Shown: positions 48,835 through 57,984 of the stretch, one piece after another
Position numbering within the stretch: the first letter of the stretch is position 1
How the letters are laid out: each line of letters starts with the position of its first letter
The notes under the pieces: model-generated
What the model saw: the letters and a program-made list of their open reading frames with translations, nothing else
The model's database searches: none
Told to the model about the DNA's origin: nothing
Made by a program: the position numbers and the translations under genes
Source: Candidatus Bathyarchaeota archaeon
Lineage (GTDB): Archaea > Thermoproteota > Bathyarchaeia > Bathyarchaeales > Bathycorpusculaceae
Length of the DNA: 64,000 bases
Assembly: GCA_026014485.1 (NCBI GenBank)
Contig: JAOZIE010000002.1
Span: 109,081 to 173,080 of the forward strand
Direction of reading: 5' to 3'

Positions 48835-50646
48835 ATGCAAGTAACCATTAATAAAAAAATAGTTCAAATACCCGACAACACCTCCATTTTGGAAGCTATT
48901 GAATCTGTTCATGAAACCGTTCTGTCACCAGATTTAGGCGATGCCAAAGATTGGGTACGTAACCCGTCTTGCCCACTGATGGGGTTGGCTGAAGTAGATG
49001 GAAAACTTGTTTCGCTTCCGGCTTTGAAGAAACGTCTAGCAATGGATGGGATGTCAATACTAACTCATTCTCCAAAAGCAGAAGAAGCCGTTGCTGAGCG
49101 TGCTCATTTGCTTACAGATCATCATGAATGCTATTTCATGAATGAATGGCAAAAAAAGATAGCAATTGAGGGCGTGAATGCGGGTTTTATTACGCAAGAA
49201 GAATATGAACAGTTTTCTTTTCCTGAGCGTGGAGCTAAACCATCGATTGTCCACGACCCCAACAGGTGCATCCGATGCCAAGCTTGTGTGGAAACCTGCA
49301 GACTGCAAGGTGTAGAAGCGTTAAAGTTTGATGAAGAAACCGGCGTAATTGTTGATGAAGAACGCTGTGTCAGATGCGGCCAATGCATCCTTCATTGCCC
49401 CGTCGGCGCAATAACAAACCATAACCCATTAGCTGAATTTTTAAACTGTGAAGAATGCGCTTTCACTACCCCACCCGGAGCTATGCGAGAACATGATAAC
49501 ACCTTCAAAGTTTGGAATTTGCTCCAAGACCCCAACGCTTATTGTGTTGCAGAATTTGCTCCTGCTGTCCGCGCGTCTCTGGGCGAAGAGTTCGACATTC
49601 CCGCAGGGGAATTAGTTACCGAAAAAATCTATGCAGCCCTTCGCCGATTAGGCTTCAAAAAAATATGGGATACCAACTTCGCCGCTGACCTCACCATCAT
49701 GGAGGAAGGCACAGAATTCATCGACCGTTTCGCCAATGGCGGCGTCCTGCCACTTTTCACGTCCTGTTGCCCCGCTTGGGTCAGGTTTGCCGAAAGGTTC
49801 TACCCTGAATTACTGCCGCACATTTCTTCTGCGAAAAGTCCTCAACAGATGTTTGGAGCAGTAGCCAAAACCTTCGGAGCTAAGTCCCTAAACGTGACGC
49901 CCCAATCAATGAGGGTAACATCTATTATGCCCTGTACCTCAAAGAAGACCGAAGCTAAACGTCCAGAAATGAACAGCGCCTCCACATACTGGAAGAAACA
50001 AGACGGCGGGACCAGCGACAAATCCTTCCAAGATGTCGATGTGGTTCTTACTTCAAGAGAATTAGCGCGTCTCCTCAAACTGTCGGGTATTGACCTGCGT
50101 CAGATGCCTAAAGAAAACGCTGATCCGCTTTTGGGCAGTTACACGGGCGCAGCACCTATCTTTGGTAGGACAGGCGGCGTTATGGAAGCGGCACTTCGAA
50201 CAGCCATCACTTTGCTTTCAGGAAAACCCCCTGCCAATCTAGAGTTCAATAACTTAGCAAGCTTGGACGGAATAAAACGGGGCGAAATTCTGATAGGCGG
50301 CAAAGTTGTAAAAGTGGCGGTTGCTCATGGCTTGGACAACATTCGAAAGGTTTGTGAGTCGGTTCTTTTAGGCGGCGAGTTTTCTGATTATCACTTCATT
50401 GAGTTCATGGCGTGCCCCGGCGGCTGTATTGGAGGCGGCGGACAACCTTTGCCAACAAATGTTTGCACTAGAAAAGCGCGCACTACGGGATTAAATCGTG
50501 ATGACAGCGAAGTCTGCGATTTGCGTATGAGCCACGAGAACCCTGAGATAAAAGCGTTATATGAAGAATTTCTGGAAAAACCCCTTAGCCACACAGCGCA
50601 TCAGCTTTTACACACCAGGTACACTGCGTATTCTCTTCGTGACTAA
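48835..50646 (+). CDS. [FeFe]-hydrogenase (monomeric HydA-like) with two [4Fe-4S] ferredoxin motifs
   Basis: H-cluster motifs TSCCPAW, MPCTSKKTEAKRPE, FMACPGGCIGGGGQP; CIRCQACVETCRLQG and CVRCGQCILHCPVG; C-terminal small-subunit-like tail. Confidence 0.9.
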   Translation: MQVTINKKIVQIPDNTSILEAIESVHETVLSPDLGDAKDWVRNPSCPLMGLAEVDGKLVSLPALKKRLAMDGMSILTHSPKAEEAVAERAHLLTDHHECYFMNEWQKKIAIEGVNAGFITQEEYEQFSFPERGAKPSIVHDPNRCIRCQACVETCRLQGVEALKFDEETGVIVDEERCVRCGQCILHCPVGAITNHNPLAEFLNCEECAFTTPPGAMREHDNTFKVWNLLQDPNAYCVAEFAPAVRASLGEEFDIPAGELVTEKIYAALRRLGFKKIWDTNFAADLTIMEEGTEFIDRFANGGVLPLFTSCCPAWVRFAERFYPELLPHISSAKSPQQMFGAVAKTFGAKSLNVTPQSMRVTSIMPCTSKKTEAKRPEMNSASTYWKKQDGGTSDKSFQDVDVVLTSRELARLLKLSGIDLRQMPKENADPLLGSYTGAAPIFGRTGGVMEAALRTAITLLSGKPPANLEFNNLASLDGIKRGEILIGGKVVKVAVAHGLDNIRKVCESVLLGGEFSDYHFIEFMACPGGCIGGGGQPLPTNVCTRKARTTGLNRDDSEVCDLRMSHENPEIKALYEEFLEKPLSHTAHQLLHTRYTAYSLRD

Positions 50647-50741
50647 CAAATGGCAGAACATAATTAACCCCCTGCAGAAAAAACAATCCGGCGCTACCGT
50701 GCACCTCAAAAAACGTGAGCCATAAGCCTTAATTCAAAACC

Positions 50742-50791
50742 CTAAGTTTGTGGTTGAAAGGCCGCGGGGGTTCAAAGGTGCATCCCGCGCC
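50742..50791 (+). repeat. tRNA-Ser 3'-half fragment (copy C)
   Basis: CTAAGTTTGTGGTTGAAAGGCCGCGGGGGTTCAAAGGTGCATCCCGCGCC vs tRNA CTAAGTCTGTGGTCGAAAGGCCGCGGGGGTTCAAATCCCCCATCCCGCGCC. Confidence 0.85.
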
Positions 50792-50863
50792 GTGACCACG
50801 TATCTATATTCCTTTTGCTGTTTCAGTCTTTCGCGTTTTGCTTCTGAGTGAGTTTGTTTTCTG

Positions 50864-53800
50864 TTATGGTTTGCTCTTGTTTCGTCTGACGAGAATCGCT
50901 GCCAAAACCAGAATTACTGCGGTGACCACTATGGCTACAACTACAAGAGTTATAAGCGCCGTGGGGGCCGCTGGTGGTTCCGTCGTAGTTGGGGTTGGCG
51001 ATGCTGTTGTTTTGGTTGGACTCGGCGTTGGGGAGGCTGTGGGTTCTGTTGGTGTCGGAGTTGGCGTAGTGGTTGTTGTGAACTTTATTGACATTTCGTG
51101 AATTGAGAACTGTGTTGTGTACCACACGTAAAAGTTGTCGGCGTCTTGCGTGTATCCCTGATTTGCCGCTTGCTGTCCATCTACGAATAAGACGGGTGTG
51201 TCTCCGAAGGGGATGGCGGCTTTTGGAATAGTTACGTTACTGAAACCTGCGGTGCCGCTTGTTCCTGTTATCGTAAACGACAGGGTTGTTGTGGCTGCCG
51301 CTTGGTCAGAGGTTATAGCGATGTTGGAGAGTTGCGGAGCAGTTATGTTTCCGTAGATTGTAAGTGTAACTTCAGTGGCATCCGTTTTCACGGCGGTTAC
51401 AGTTTCAGTTGTGTACGGTATGATTACTATTGAGAAGTTAACCGTTATTGTTCCTGCCCCATTCACCGTTGCTGTTGTCAAAAGTGACGATGGAGACGAG
51501 AGAGTAATGGATTCTGTCGCCAACCACGAGGAGAATACGTATCCCGCGTTTGGCGTGGCAGATATTGAAAGGCTTCCTGCGGTAACCCACACGCTTGCCC
51601 CCGAAGGCGTAATCATGCCGCTTCCGCTGGGATTCAGATTAAAGGCTACTTGGTATTGCGTATTGTATGCGGCAGCAATGGTCAGTGGAGAAGTAACTGT
51701 TAGAGGAGAAGTCACGTTAACATTTGAAAGGGCGTACCGTTTACCCTGAATGCTGCTTGATATCGTTCCAGAATAGCTGAAAGATAACGAGGTGCCGCTG
51801 TCAACCCAAACATCGCAGGGTAAAGCGTTGTATGTATAGGTATTAGAGCCAACCGTCAAGATAGTGTTAGAGCCAGTGCTGCCATCCAAGCCCTGCTGCT
51901 CAAAACTCACCCTGTACTGAGTCTCGTAGGTGCCTGTAACAGTTGCCGAACTGGTTATGGATAGTGGCGAAGTGGCGTCTGCTCCTATTAGGGTGAACTG
52001 TTTATCGGAATTACTGCTTGAAACCGTAGCGGTGTAGCTGAACGTCACGGAATCTGAAGGATTCACCCACAAACAGAAAGGTAATTCACTGTATGTCTTG
52101 GCAACTCCGTTTACTGTAACTATCGTGCCTGTTGCGTCGTAGTCTAAGTTTACTTGTGTAAACGTGACCTGACACTGATGAGTTATGCTTATAACTTGGC
52201 TCTCTGGAGAAGCGGCAGAAAAGCTATCAGGACTGGGAATCCAGCGTTCACCAGCACCCTGTGTAACTGTGCTGATTGTTATGTATCCTGATGCGTCAAA
52301 CCAATAAGCCGTCGGTGTGAGCGACAAAGCAGGTGCATACGGAGACCCTGAAGACAAACCTGTAGCCGTTGGTGCCACGGGTGACCCTCCGCCGACAACG
52401 GAGTAACTCAAGGTCTGCGGATATTGATGATAATACTGCTTTGAGTATGTGTTTCCACCGGTTGTTAACTCTGCCGTGGCGTAATCTGCACCGATAGACC
52501 AGCGTTCGCTTGACCCACTGTTGACGGTGACCGACGGGAAGGTAACGGATGTACCATAGTCGCGCCAAACTGAGGCATTCCAACTGTTGCTTGAGTTAAG
52601 CACTGTTGATGCACTGTTGCCGAGGTAGGTGCCTGTCAAGTAGACGGAGTCGCTTCCTGAAACCCCCAAGGCGCTGAAAGCATTATTCAGTTGTGTATAA
52701 GCAGTTACAGAAATTGGGGTTGTTGAAGAATTATATGCGGAGGAAGTTGCTGAGAAAGCATCTGATATAATAAAGCCACTTCGAACATTGCCGCTGTTGC
52801 TAAAAGAAAGCGTGAAGGGTGCTTCTTGGTCTATGATTATGATGTGTTGGTTTCCGTCTGCCAAGAACGTTGATGGCGAGGGGTTTCCGCCGATTATGGT
52901 CACGGTAGCTGAAGGAGCTGAACCGCTCAGGGAAACGGTGAGGGGCTGAAATACTGAGGTAACATTGTAGGAGCTGGCTGCCGCGTTTTGGTTGCTGTCA
53001 GTGACGACTATTGATTTGACGCCAGCTGTAGAATTTGGTACCGTAAACGTTGCTGAGAACGAGCCGCTACCATTTGTGCTTACTGTATTCGTCAAGGGCA
53101 GTGGCGAACCGTCGAATGTTGCGGTTATTTGAGAAGAAGCCGCAAATCCTGTACCGCTAATCACAAAGGTGGACTTGACTTGCCCGCTATTCGGGCTCAA
53201 ACTAACACTAGGGATGACCGTGTATGAATCATTTAGTGTGTTTATGCCGTCGGTCACCTGAATTGTCTTAGTGCCTGCGGGGGAGGCTGGTACTGTAAAC
53301 GTAGCTGATAAACTGCCTAACGAATTTGTGGTTGAATTGATTAACGTCAATTCCGCGCCGTCAAAGCTGGCTGTAACTGGGTGAGAACCAACTAAACCAG
53401 TGCCTGTAATGGTAACGGAGGAGCCAACAGTGCCGTTTGTAGAACTCAAACTAACCACGGGGGTGGTCCAGAAAGGGGCAGAGACGTTATGCACGCCGTC
53501 ATTCAAGGTGAACGTGTTGCTGCCATATGCAGAAGCGGGCACCTCAAAGGTAGCCGTTAGGTAACCAGAAGCATTCGTGGTAGCTGGCGTTAAAGTTACA
53601 GGTGTATCGCCGAGATAGCCCGTAACCCCAGTTGACGCAAGCAAACCTGAAGCCTGAAACATAACTGGGGAACCGACAGTGCCGCTTGTGGGGCTCAAAC
53701 TAATGGCGCCTAATGCATACAAAAATCCATCACGTGAACTGACATAAACAACCCCGTTAACGACCGTAGGTGAAGAAAAAACGTGTCTTCCGGTAGTGAA

Positions 53801-54850
53801 AGACCAGAGCATGCTGCCGTCAGCGGCGTTTAACGCGTAAATACGGCTGTCAACTGAGCCGATGTACACGATTCCTGAAGCAACCGCTGGAGAAGAGTAC
53901 CAATAACTTGTCGAGTATGGGGTAATAGGGGAACGGAACGTCCAATATTGAGCGCCTGTGGCTGCATTTAAGGCGTAAACAAGCTTGTCGCGTGAAGCGA
54001 TGTAAACAAAGCCCCCCGAAACAGCCGGAGATGAATCAACAGCGCCACCAGTAGTATAGTGCCACATTTGGGTGCCATCGGAAGCGTTCAAAGCGTAAAC
54101 ATTGGCATCTTCGGATCCAAAATAAACAATGCCTCCAACAATAGCCGGAGATGATAATACCCGGCCGTTTGTTTGGACTGACCAAATTTGCTGTCCCGTG
54201 GCGGCGTTCAAAGCGTAAACGTAGCCGTCATATGAACCGACAAAAACAACTCCATCAACAACTGCGGGAGACGAAAAGACAGAGCCGCCAGTAATAAACG
54301 TCCAGATTGGGGACCCGTTAGTTGCATTCAAAGCATACAAATTGCCAATGTATGAACCAAAGTAAACGATGCCATCAGCAACAGCAGGGGAGGACTCTAT
54401 GCCGCTGTTGGTGGTGAACTGCCAAATTTTTGTTCCGTTAGCGGCATTCAACGCATACAAATGGCCGCTGCTGTTGTCAAACAAAGAGCCCACATAGACG
54501 ACGCCATCGACAACTGTTGGTGATGACTCCACATAGGGGCTTGTAGTGGTGAATTGCCAGATTTTTGAGCCATCCGCGGCATTTATTGCGTAAACAAAGC
54601 CATCATAGGAGCCGACGTAAACGACGCCATTAACAACTGCTGGTGATGAACGTGAATTGTTACCTACGTATGTTTGCCAAAGCAGATGACCGTTAGATGC
54701 TGGGGACGCGGAGTTTCCTGAGTGCTGCAGGTCATGACGAAACATTGACCAATCGTCACCATATCCATCGACCGACGTAGCTGTAGTGGAAAACGCTACC
54801 AATATGGAGGAAAGGAAAAACGTAAGGAGTAAGATTTGTGCTTTATTCAT
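50864..54850 (-). CDS. Secreted PQQ-like beta-propeller protein with IPT/TIG-like domains, Thr/Pro stalk and C-terminal TM anchor
   Basis: Eight SSPAVVxGVVYxGSxDxxVYALNAxxGxxxWxF repeats; three xSLSPxxGxVGSxxxxxGxGL repeats; TPTPTPTEPTASPTPSPTKTTASPTPTTTEPPA then TM and RRNKSKP; N-terminal signal peptide. Confidence 0.9.
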   Translation of the reverse strand: MNKAQILLLTFFLSSILVAFSTTATSVDGYGDDWSMFRHDLQHSGNSASPASNGHLLWQTYVGNNSRSSPAVVNGVVYVGSYDGFVYAINAADGSKIWQFTTTSPYVESSPTVVDGVVYVGSLFDNSSGHLYALNAANGTKIWQFTTNSGIESSPAVADGIVYFGSYIGNLYALNATNGSPIWTFITGGSVFSSPAVVDGVVFVGSYDGYVYALNAATGQQIWSVQTNGRVLSSPAIVGGIVYFGSEDANVYALNASDGTQMWHYTTGGAVDSSPAVSGGFVYIASRDKLVYALNAATGAQYWTFRSPITPYSTSYWYSSPAVASGIVYIGSVDSRIYALNAADGSMLWSFTTGRHVFSSPTVVNGVVYVSSRDGFLYALGAISLSPTSGTVGSPVMFQASGLLASTGVTGYLGDTPVTLTPATTNASGYLTATFEVPASAYGSNTFTLNDGVHNVSAPFWTTPVVSLSSTNGTVGSSVTITGTGLVGSHPVTASFDGAELTLINSTTNSLGSLSATFTVPASPAGTKTIQVTDGINTLNDSYTVIPSVSLSPNSGQVKSTFVISGTGFAASSQITATFDGSPLPLTNTVSTNGSGSFSATFTVPNSTAGVKSIVVTDSNQNAAASSYNVTSVFQPLTVSLSGSAPSATVTIIGGNPSPSTFLADGNQHIIIIDQEAPFTLSFSNSGNVRSGFIISDAFSATSSAYNSSTTPISVTAYTQLNNAFSALGVSGSDSVYLTGTYLGNSASTVLNSSNSWNASVWRDYGTSVTFPSVTVNSGSSERWSIGADYATAELTTGGNTYSKQYYHQYPQTLSYSVVGGGSPVAPTATGLSSGSPYAPALSLTPTAYWFDASGYITISTVTQGAGERWIPSPDSFSAASPESQVISITHQCQVTFTQVNLDYDATGTIVTVNGVAKTYSELPFCLWVNPSDSVTFSYTATVSSSNSDKQFTLIGADATSPLSITSSATVTGTYETQYRVSFEQQGLDGSTGSNTILTVGSNTYTYNALPCDVWVDSGTSLSFSYSGTISSSIQGKRYALSNVNVTSPLTVTSPLTIAAAYNTQYQVAFNLNPSGSGMITPSGASVWVTAGSLSISATPNAGYVFSSWLATESITLSSPSSLLTTATVNGAGTITVNFSIVIIPYTTETVTAVKTDATEVTLTIYGNITAPQLSNIAITSDQAAATTTLSFTITGTSGTAGFSNVTIPKAAIPFGDTPVLFVDGQQAANQGYTQDADNFYVWYTTQFSIHEMSIKFTTTTTPTPTPTEPTASPTPSPTKTTASPTPTTTEPPAAPTALITLVVVAIVVTAVILVLAAILVRRNKSKP

Positions 54851-55396
54851 TTTTCGTCACCAACTTTTTTATTAATAACGCTATCAATGAAGCGGATTTC
54901 TTGGCAAATACTTGAAAAATTGTTTCACGTATAAAAGACGACACGGAAGACAAAAGGAATCGAGTTGCCAAGGTCTGGCCCGGTTTCGTTATTTTCAAAT
55001 TCTGGACCTCCCAAAGGTACCTGTGTTTTCAGCCACGGTTATACCCGTGCGGATACTTCACACGTACATTCATGTTGACACCCATTTAACGGGATTGAAA
55101 TATTAATGTTTTTTGTCAATTTTTTTTGACAAAGTTTTTCTGTTTACTCCTAGACATTTCTTTTTTGCTAAAAATCCGAATCGGATGACTGAAACTCGAC
55201 TGGCGCGAGCAAATAAGGGGTTCGGTTTACTTCTTTGCTAAGGTTTGAAGCGAAACGGTATGTGGTCAAGTTTCACACGCCGCACAAATAAAGCAAGTGC
55301 CAACTAGTTTTTTGCCGTTAATGCGTGAAACATATTTTCTTTATTTATAATAAAATCAAAACACATATTAGCTGACTTGTCGTTGGCTCTGGATAT

Positions 55397-56557
55397 ATGG
55401 GCATAAAGTCCAGTAAACACAGCACAAACGAACAAAAACTGGTGAAGGGGATGTCTGGGCAAACAACAAGTCATCCGAGTGATAAAATCTTAGTTCTCCA
55501 TGTAGATGATGACCCATCCGTTTTAGAAGTTTCAAGGCAGATTCTGGAATCAGAGGGTAAGTTTCGGGTTGAAGCAGCTTCATCCGTAGAGGATGCCCTC
55601 CAAAAAATTGGCACACAGCCTTTTGAGGCGATAATTTCAGACTACGAAATGCCTGGGAAAGATGGTCTTCAATTTCTAGAAGAGCTGCGTCAACAGAAGA
55701 ACGAGATAGCGTTTGTGATGTTCACTGGAAGAGGGCGTGAAGAAGTCGCGGTTAGGGCATTAAACCTGGGTGCTGACCGCTACATAAACAAAAACGGTGA
55801 CCCCGAGGCAGTTTACTGTGAACTAGGTTATGCAATAAGCAAAATTGTAGAGCGAAAGAAAGCTAAACGAATGATAGTTAATGACGCAAAGAGAATCATT
55901 GAACTTAACGAAAAACTCCGCGTCGTTGGAAGCCTCACAAGACACGATGTGCGAAATAAGCTTGTATCGTTGAGTGGACATGTTTTCTTGTTGAAAAAGA
56001 AGCTCGAACAGAATCCTGATTTGGCGAAACATGTTTCCGAGATCGAGTTTGCTTCCAAACAGATAGTTGAACTGCTAGAGTTTGCCCAGCTTTATGAAAA
56101 GTTAGGTGCAGAAGAGTTGACATATTTGGAGGTTGAGAAGTACGTGAATGACGCTGCGGCTCTTTTTCCTGACTTTAAAAACATACGGTTGATAAATCAG
56201 TGTCAGGGGCTAGTTGTTCTGGCGGATTCTTTGCTTAGACAGCTTTTCTATAATTTAATCGAGAATACAATGAAGCATGGTGGAAATGTTACAAGCATAC
56301 GCTTCCGTTACGAAGTGGATGATTCTCAAATTAAACTAATCTACGAAGACGACGGCGTTGGAATACCTGACGCTCTCAGAAAAGAACTGTTTGAGGAAAG
56401 AACCAGTCGAGGAATTAATCATGGTCTGTATGTGGTGAGCAGAATTTGCGAAGCCTACAATTGGGCTGTTAAAGAAACAGGAAAAACTGGTGAAGGTGCC
56501 CAATTCACTGTATACCTGCCAAGGCAACTCGTTAAAGACAGCGCCGCCCAACATTAG
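55397..56557 (+). CDS. Response regulator receiver-histidine kinase hybrid (REC-HisKA-like-HATPase)
   Basis: LHVDDDPSVLEVSRQIL...IISDYEMPGKDGLQFLEEL...VMFTGRG; SLTRHDVRNKLVSLSGHVFLL; NLIENTMKHG, YEDDGVGIP, GLYVVSRICEAY. Confidence 0.93.
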   Translation: MGIKSSKHSTNEQKLVKGMSGQTTSHPSDKILVLHVDDDPSVLEVSRQILESEGKFRVEAASSVEDALQKIGTQPFEAIISDYEMPGKDGLQFLEELRQQKNEIAFVMFTGRGREEVAVRALNLGADRYINKNGDPEAVYCELGYAISKIVERKKAKRMIVNDAKRIIELNEKLRVVGSLTRHDVRNKLVSLSGHVFLLKKKLEQNPDLAKHVSEIEFASKQIVELLEFAQLYEKLGAEELTYLEVEKYVNDAAALFPDFKNIRLINQCQGLVVLADSLLRQLFYNLIENTMKHGGNVTSIRFRYEVDDSQIKLIYEDDGVGIPDALRKELFEERTSRGINHGLYVVSRICEAYNWAVKETGKTGEGAQFTVYLPRQLVKDSAAQH

Positions 56558-56792
56558 CAGTTAAATCGGCTGCCGGTGCTCTGTTTTTAGCGTTATAATC
56601 CGGTGAATGGGTAGCGGCAGGCACGGTTAACCTCAACAATGTTTTTGGACAGGTTTTAAGTTTTTTTGGAGAAAAGTATTTATGTGAATAACCTGTATGT
56701 AATTAGCATTACAATTGAACAGGTTATTGGAGTAAAAGTGAAAGGATGAACAACTGTGAAACTTGTGCTTGCTCGGCGAAGGGGGGAGCCAA

Positions 56793-57479
56793 ATGAAAGT
56801 TGCGGTGCTCTGGACTGGCGGCAAAGACTCCGCCTTAGCTTGCCACAAAACAATCAAAAGCGGCCACGAGGTTGCCTATGTTGCCACCTTAATCTGGAGC
56901 AAGCCTTCTTTAGCTCACTCCCTTTCCTTAATCAAACTCCAATCTGAAGCCATGAACATTCCTTTCCTCTGGGACAAACTTGAAGAACCCTACTTTGAAG
57001 CATACCGCGAAGCAATAATCGAAATGGCAAATGAATACGGCATCAAAGGAATCGTAACGGGTGACATCGCTTACGTGGACGATTTTCACGGTAACTGGAT
57101 AGATAAAGTCTGTGAAGGCACAGGGGTAGAAGTCATTAAGCCATTATGGGGTATGGAACGGGAAAAAATCCTACATGAACTTCTCTCTTACGGCTTCAAA
57201 GTCATCTTAACTTCAGTCACGGAACCTTGGCTGACCAAAGACTGGCTGGGCCGAACCATCGATTCAAAGAGCATAACAGAAATCCAACAACTACACGAAA
57301 AGAAAGGCTTGGACATGTGCGGCGAATTCGGGGAATACCACACCATGACAATTGACGCCCCGTTCTTCAAAAAAATCATAAAGATACCCCAGTTCAAGAA
57401 ACTAAAAACAGAAAAAGGCTACATCCTAAAACCCGCAGAGGTTTCCTTAGAAGCCAAATGGTCAAGTTACGTGAAGTAA
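56793..57479 (+). CDS. Diphthine--ammonia ligase (Dph6 family)
   Basis: MKVAVLWTGGKDSALACHKTIKSGHEVAYVATL...GIVTGDIAYVDDFHGNWIDKVCEGTGVEVIKPLWGMEREKILHELLSYGFKVILT...DMCGEFGEYHTMTIDAPFF. Confidence 0.92.
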   Translation: MKVAVLWTGGKDSALACHKTIKSGHEVAYVATLIWSKPSLAHSLSLIKLQSEAMNIPFLWDKLEEPYFEAYREAIIEMANEYGIKGIVTGDIAYVDDFHGNWIDKVCEGTGVEVIKPLWGMEREKILHELLSYGFKVILTSVTEPWLTKDWLGRTIDSKSITEIQQLHEKKGLDMCGEFGEYHTMTIDAPFFKKIIKIPQFKKLKTEKGYILKPAEVSLEAKWSSYVK

Positions 57480-57755
57480 AGAAAACAATAAAAACCCCTC
57501 CTTCTAATCGGCATCAGCTGGACCTGAACAACTTCTGGTTTTGCCTCTTTTCATTTTGCGTGCTCCAAAAGCCACACCGACAAACTTTAACATTTATCGG
57601 GGTCATAAAAGAAACTCTACCTTTGCAGCCCATCCTTGACAGGTAAACCAGAAAAATCTCTAACTAACACATAGAACGTATTTGGTGAGCAAAAAACAAC
57701 CAGTGGTCGTGACGGGCAAATTCAGAGCCCCTGTAGGTTAATGTTACGGCTAATG

Positions 57756-57915
57756 CTTTGTGTTTTGTGCAAAGCGGTCCCTCTCTTGTTTTCTGCAGCG
57801 TCTGCTTGGGGTTTGCTTTTTTGCTTCAGAACTTGATTTGGGTTTATGTTGCGTACAGAAAAGGCGCGATTTGGCAAAAACTGGGGCATTTTGGCTCAGA
57901 AGGGTAGGTTGGCTG
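57756..57915 (-). repeat. Dispersed intergenic repeat, copy 2 (opposite orientation to copy 1)
   Basis: Reverse complement CCTACCCTTCTGAGCCAAAATGCCCCAGTTTTTGCCAAATCGCGCCTTTTCTGTACGCAACATAAACCCAAATCAAGTTCTGAAGCAAAAAAGCAAACCCCAAGCAGACGCTGCAGAAAAC aligns with 38566-38720. Confidence 0.85.
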
Positions 57916-57984
57916 CTTTTGTTTCTGGGAAACCTTTAAACCCTCATGTTTCTACCCTTTCTTAAAACTGGGGTGTGTTTATTT

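Noticed and set aside
51375-51749. Plus-strand 124-aa ORF inside the PQQ/TIG gene
   Set aside because: Antisense shadow frame of a repetitive coding region.
55107-55135. TTTTTTGTCAATTTTTTTTGACAAAG hairpin as a terminator or ncRNA
   Set aside because: Short AT-only inverted repeat in an AT-rich promoter region, expected by chance; orientation relative to genes not informative.
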